Below are positions 5,718 to 7,940 of a stretch of 7,940 bases of DNA, piece by piece. Below the pieces are notes generated by a model. That model was not told the origin of the DNA. It did not search any database and saw nothing but the letters and a program-made list of their open reading frames with translations. The translations under genes were made by a program, and so were the position numbers. Source of the DNA: CAZJAD01 sp964543855 (GTDB lineage: Bacteria > Electryoneota > RPQS01 > DYHQ01); contig CAZJAD010000102.1 in the NCBI GenBank assembly GCA_964543855.1, positions 1-7,940 on the forward strand, written 5' to 3'. Numbering within the stretch: position 1 is the stretch's first letter; each line of letters opens with the position of its first letter.

Positions 5718-7919
5718 TTAGAGGCTGGGATACAAGCGGCGATAAGCCGCGATATGCTGCAAGACACGTTTCACGAAGGTCCGCGTTTCACGGTAAGGAA
5801 TGTGCTCAACGAAGACATCTGCCTCACCTCCGAACTCTGCATCCCACGCTTGCGCCGCACTCTCGCCCGCGTTATAGGCGGCCAGAACAAGAATCGAGTC
5901 ACCCCAGAATTCTGTGAGAAGGTCCGCCAGATAGGCTGTACCCAGGGTGATATTGTACTCCGGCTCGACAAGCCTCTGCCGGGAATACGGCATGCCCAAT
6001 TTGCCCGCCACGCGTTCTGCCGTCTTAGGCATCAGCTGCATCAATCCGACGGCTCCGGCGCTGGAGGCAATATCCGCCTGGAACCGACTTTCCTGACAAA
6101 TAAGACCGAGAACGAAATAGGGATCCAGGCCTCGAGCGACTGCATACTTCTTGACGAGGTCATCGAAATCAATCGGGTAAGCGATCCGCCAGAAACGATC
6201 CGGAAGTTCCGCATTGCCTTTCAGCAGAAACAGGCGCAGGTGATCCCGGATGACGAGCCAAGCCTGCTGGCTGTCGCCGATATTATCCAGAAGAGCCGCT
6301 CGTTGCCACCATAGGCCGGGGCTCTCGCCAAGCTCCGCTTTCACAGCAGGCCATTCGCGCAACGCCAAGTCCCAGAGCCGCAGGTGTTGCAGCAGGCAGA
6401 ATTTTTCAAAATGAGGAGTGGCCTCAGAATCGGGGTGGCAGGGCAACGGTTCCCACGAAGTAGATCCCCATTCCAAAGGTGCGAGCGTGTCTGTGGGAAG
6501 TTTCGAGTCTGTCTGGAGGCTGTAGTAGGAATGAGGGAAGAATGTACGCGTTTGATCGAAAAGCTCGCGGGCACGCTGCGCCTTCTGCATTTTCTCGAAG
6601 CAGCGGCCGCGCCAGTAGAGCACCGCCGGGGCGTAGTCGGAGTCTTTTCCGATGTACCAAAGGCGAGCCCATGTCTCCTCGGCCTCATCGAAGCGTGACA
6701 GATCCCAGAGCGCCCAACCCAGCCACCAAAGCGCCTCAACCTGGTCCGGATGTCCTTCCGTGTAGGCGACGAGCTCTTCAAAAGCCGCACGAGCCTTCTC
6801 AAGCTCTCCGGCATCAGCATAGAGGACGCCCTGAAGTTTCAGTGCGTCCAGCACGCGGCGGAAATGACCCTTGCGCTCGACAATCGACTGGAAACATGCA
6901 ACCGCCAGGCTGTCTTCACTGCGCAGGTAGGCGGAGCGCGCAAGCTCGTAGAGAGCATCGTCTGCGTAAGGACTCTCAGGAAACTTGCGCCGATGTTCCG
7001 AGAGAATTGCTATCGCGTCATTCTGCTGACCCTTGCGGGCGAGCAGGACGCCTTTCCAGTAAAGCAGGACATCCTCAAGCTCAGCCGATGCCGCTTTGGG
7101 CAAGAGCTCTTCGACCCACAAGGTCGCCGTGTTGTGCGCGCGAGCCTCGGCCAGCGCCTCGAAACGACGCTTGATTTCAGTCACGCTCATCGGGCGCGGC
7201 TCAAATGCATAGAGCTGTTTGAACGACAGGCGTTTCAGTTCCGCTTTCTTTCCTGCGTCTGTGGTCGGTCCCATAAGCTCCGCGCGGTAGAGACATTCGA
7301 CCGCCGCGGCATACTCTCGCAATAGAACCAGCGCGGACGCTTTGAGAAGCTCGATGTCCTGACGATGTGGCCCATCGGCAAATTGCACTCGATAGCGCGT
7401 TGTCAGGCGAATCGTGGAATCGATATAGCCTTTCTCGAACGCGAGATCCGCCAGTCGCCACAGGCTTTCTTCGGCGAGAACCGAAGCGGGATCCGACACA
7501 AGAAGCGCCAGACTCGCACTGGCATCAGTCGACCGGCCAACCTCCAGATAGGCGAGGGCTTGCAGATAAAATCCCCAATCGCTCAGTGGCTCAGGGATTC
7601 CAAGGGCGACGGCTTCATGAACGCCATCGTAGTTGCCTGCATCGAAGGCCTTTTTGGCGAGAAGGAAGTTCGCTTTCCGGGCCAATTCGTCGTCGGGATT
7701 CTCGCTGAGCGCGAAAAGCAACGCGCGGGCACCGGCGCTGTCACCGGACTCCACTTTCTGATAGAAAGCGGCAATCTGGAGGGAGTCTTCGGCAAAGGTG
7801 CCTGCAAGAGCCGGACGCAGACAAAAGCAGAGGACGATCAGAAGAGGCAGGTGAATTTCGCGATGAATTCTTGGTTTGAAACGAGGCAAGACAGGCCCTG
7901 GAGAAGTGTTTGAAAGCAC
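5718..7919 (-). CDS. TPR-containing soluble lytic murein transglycosylase (SLT domain)
   Basis: 733 residues if translation begins at GTG 7919. Lytic transglycosylases cleave the MurNAc-GlcNAc bond of peptidoglycan with formation of 1,6-anhydro-MurNAc, in the periplasm. Seen: a signal peptide with hydrophobic core at about 24-38 and cleavage near ALA-G (37-40); a long alpha-helical region at about 45-575 with degenerate tetratricopeptide repeats (for example around 283-312, 318-348, 357-386 and 393-421); and a C-terminal SLT domain (about 583-730). The SLT domain carries LICQESRF with catalytic Glu610, SAGAVGLMQLMPKTA (620-634), LAAYNAG (679-685) and EHIPYRETRTFVKRVL (705-720). E. coli Slt70 likewise has an alpha-superhelical N-terminal part before the catalytic domain. 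There is no ATG; GTG 7919 has no clear ribosome binding site, and TTG 7889 is an alternative giving a more normal signal-peptide length. An in-frame stop at 7937-7935 rules out further extension. Confidence 0.92.
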   Translation of the reverse strand: MLSNTSPGPVLPRFKPRIHREIHLPLLIVLCFCLRPALAGTFAEDSLQIAAFYQKVESGDSAGARALLFALSENPDDELARKANFLLAKKAFDAGNYDGVHEAVALGIPEPLSDWGFYLQALAYLEVGRSTDASASLALLVSDPASVLAEESLWRLADLAFEKGYIDSTIRLTTRYRVQFADGPHRQDIELLKASALVLLREYAAAVECLYRAELMGPTTDAGKKAELKRLSFKQLYAFEPRPMSVTEIKRRFEALAEARAHNTATLWVEELLPKAASAELEDVLLYWKGVLLARKGQQNDAIAILSEHRRKFPESPYADDALYELARSAYLRSEDSLAVACFQSIVERKGHFRRVLDALKLQGVLYADAGELEKARAAFEELVAYTEGHPDQVEALWWLGWALWDLSRFDEAEETWARLWYIGKDSDYAPAVLYWRGRCFEKMQKAQRARELFDQTRTFFPHSYYSLQTDSKLPTDTLAPLEWGSTSWEPLPCHPDSEATPHFEKFCLLQHLRLWDLALREWPAVKAELGESPGLWWQRAALLDNIGDSQQAWLVIRDHLRLFLLKGNAELPDRFWRIAYPIDFDDLVKKYAVARGLDPYFVLGLICQESRFQADIASSAGAVGLMQLMPKTAERVAGKLGMPYSRQRLVEPEYNITLGTAYLADLLTEFWGDSILVLAAYNAGESAAQAWDAEFGGEADVFVEHIPYRETRTFVKRVLQHIAAYRRLYPSL

Positions 7920-7940
7920 CGTTGTATCGTAAAGTCACAG

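Noticed and set aside
5652..6314. 220-codon plus-strand frame
   Set aside because: Antisense to the transglycosylase C-terminal domain, which has clear catalytic motifs; no domain seen in the plus frame.
7926..7931. TACGAT on the minus strand as a -10 box for the transglycosylase gene
   Set aside because: Only 4 of 6 consensus bases, and the -35 region would lie outside the window, so it cannot be evaluated.
1..7940. CRISPR array, tRNA or rRNA genes, insertion sequences or attachment sites
   Set aside because: No regularly spaced direct repeats, transposase motifs, terminal inverted repeats or tRNA-like cloverleaf seen by reading; the window is nearly filled by housekeeping-type genes.

Overview
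The window reads as a piece of a Gram-negative bacterial chromosome, probably from a draft or metagenome assembly because it holds a run of exactly 100 N. Markers of a Gram-negative envelope are a TolC-family outer-membrane protein, a phosphoheptose isomerase (LPS inner-core heptose) and a periplasmic lytic transglycosylase. I cannot place the phylum. Codes look standard: TAA, TAG and TGA are all used as stops, and one TGA is recoded as selenocysteine.

All seven genes lie on the minus strand and are transcribed from high to low coordinates. In that order: a 733-residue TPR-rich lytic transglycosylase (7919-5718); a 214-base intergenic leader; selD, selenophosphate synthetase (5503-4577), interrupted by the N run; a small four-helix membrane protein of unknown function (4564-4148); a FabL-type enoyl-ACP reductase (4112-3345); an 81-base gap with a strong hairpin; a TolC-family protein (3263-1896); gmhA (1867-1268); and the N-terminal 423 residues of a BatA/VWA membrane protein that runs off the left edge (1271-1). 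Spacings are short (12, 35, 81 and 28 bases, then a 4-base overlap), so selD to the VWA gene may be one transcription unit, possibly split at the hairpin upstream of tolC.

The most interesting point is selD. A naive reading starts it at 5434, which removes the active site. Reading upstream in the same frame across an in-frame TGA (5446-5444) restores the conserved SelD N-terminus with TGA exactly at the catalytic Cys position (Cys17 of E. coli), three residues before the catalytic Lys. Directly downstream lies a two-part hairpin with a GGU apical loop, 20 bases after the TGA, as expected of a bacterial SECIS element. This SelD is therefore very likely a selenoprotein, and the organism should carry selA, selB and selC. 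Sec-containing SelD is known in other bacteria, so it is not a new system, but it is easily mis-annotated.

Other points: the reductase has the YX6K signature of enoyl reductases rather than the YX3K of ketoreductases; its ribosome binding site can be sequestered by a 7-base inverted repeat beside the upstream stop codon; and gmhA overlaps the VWA gene by ATGA. Long plus-strand ORFs here are antisense shadows.
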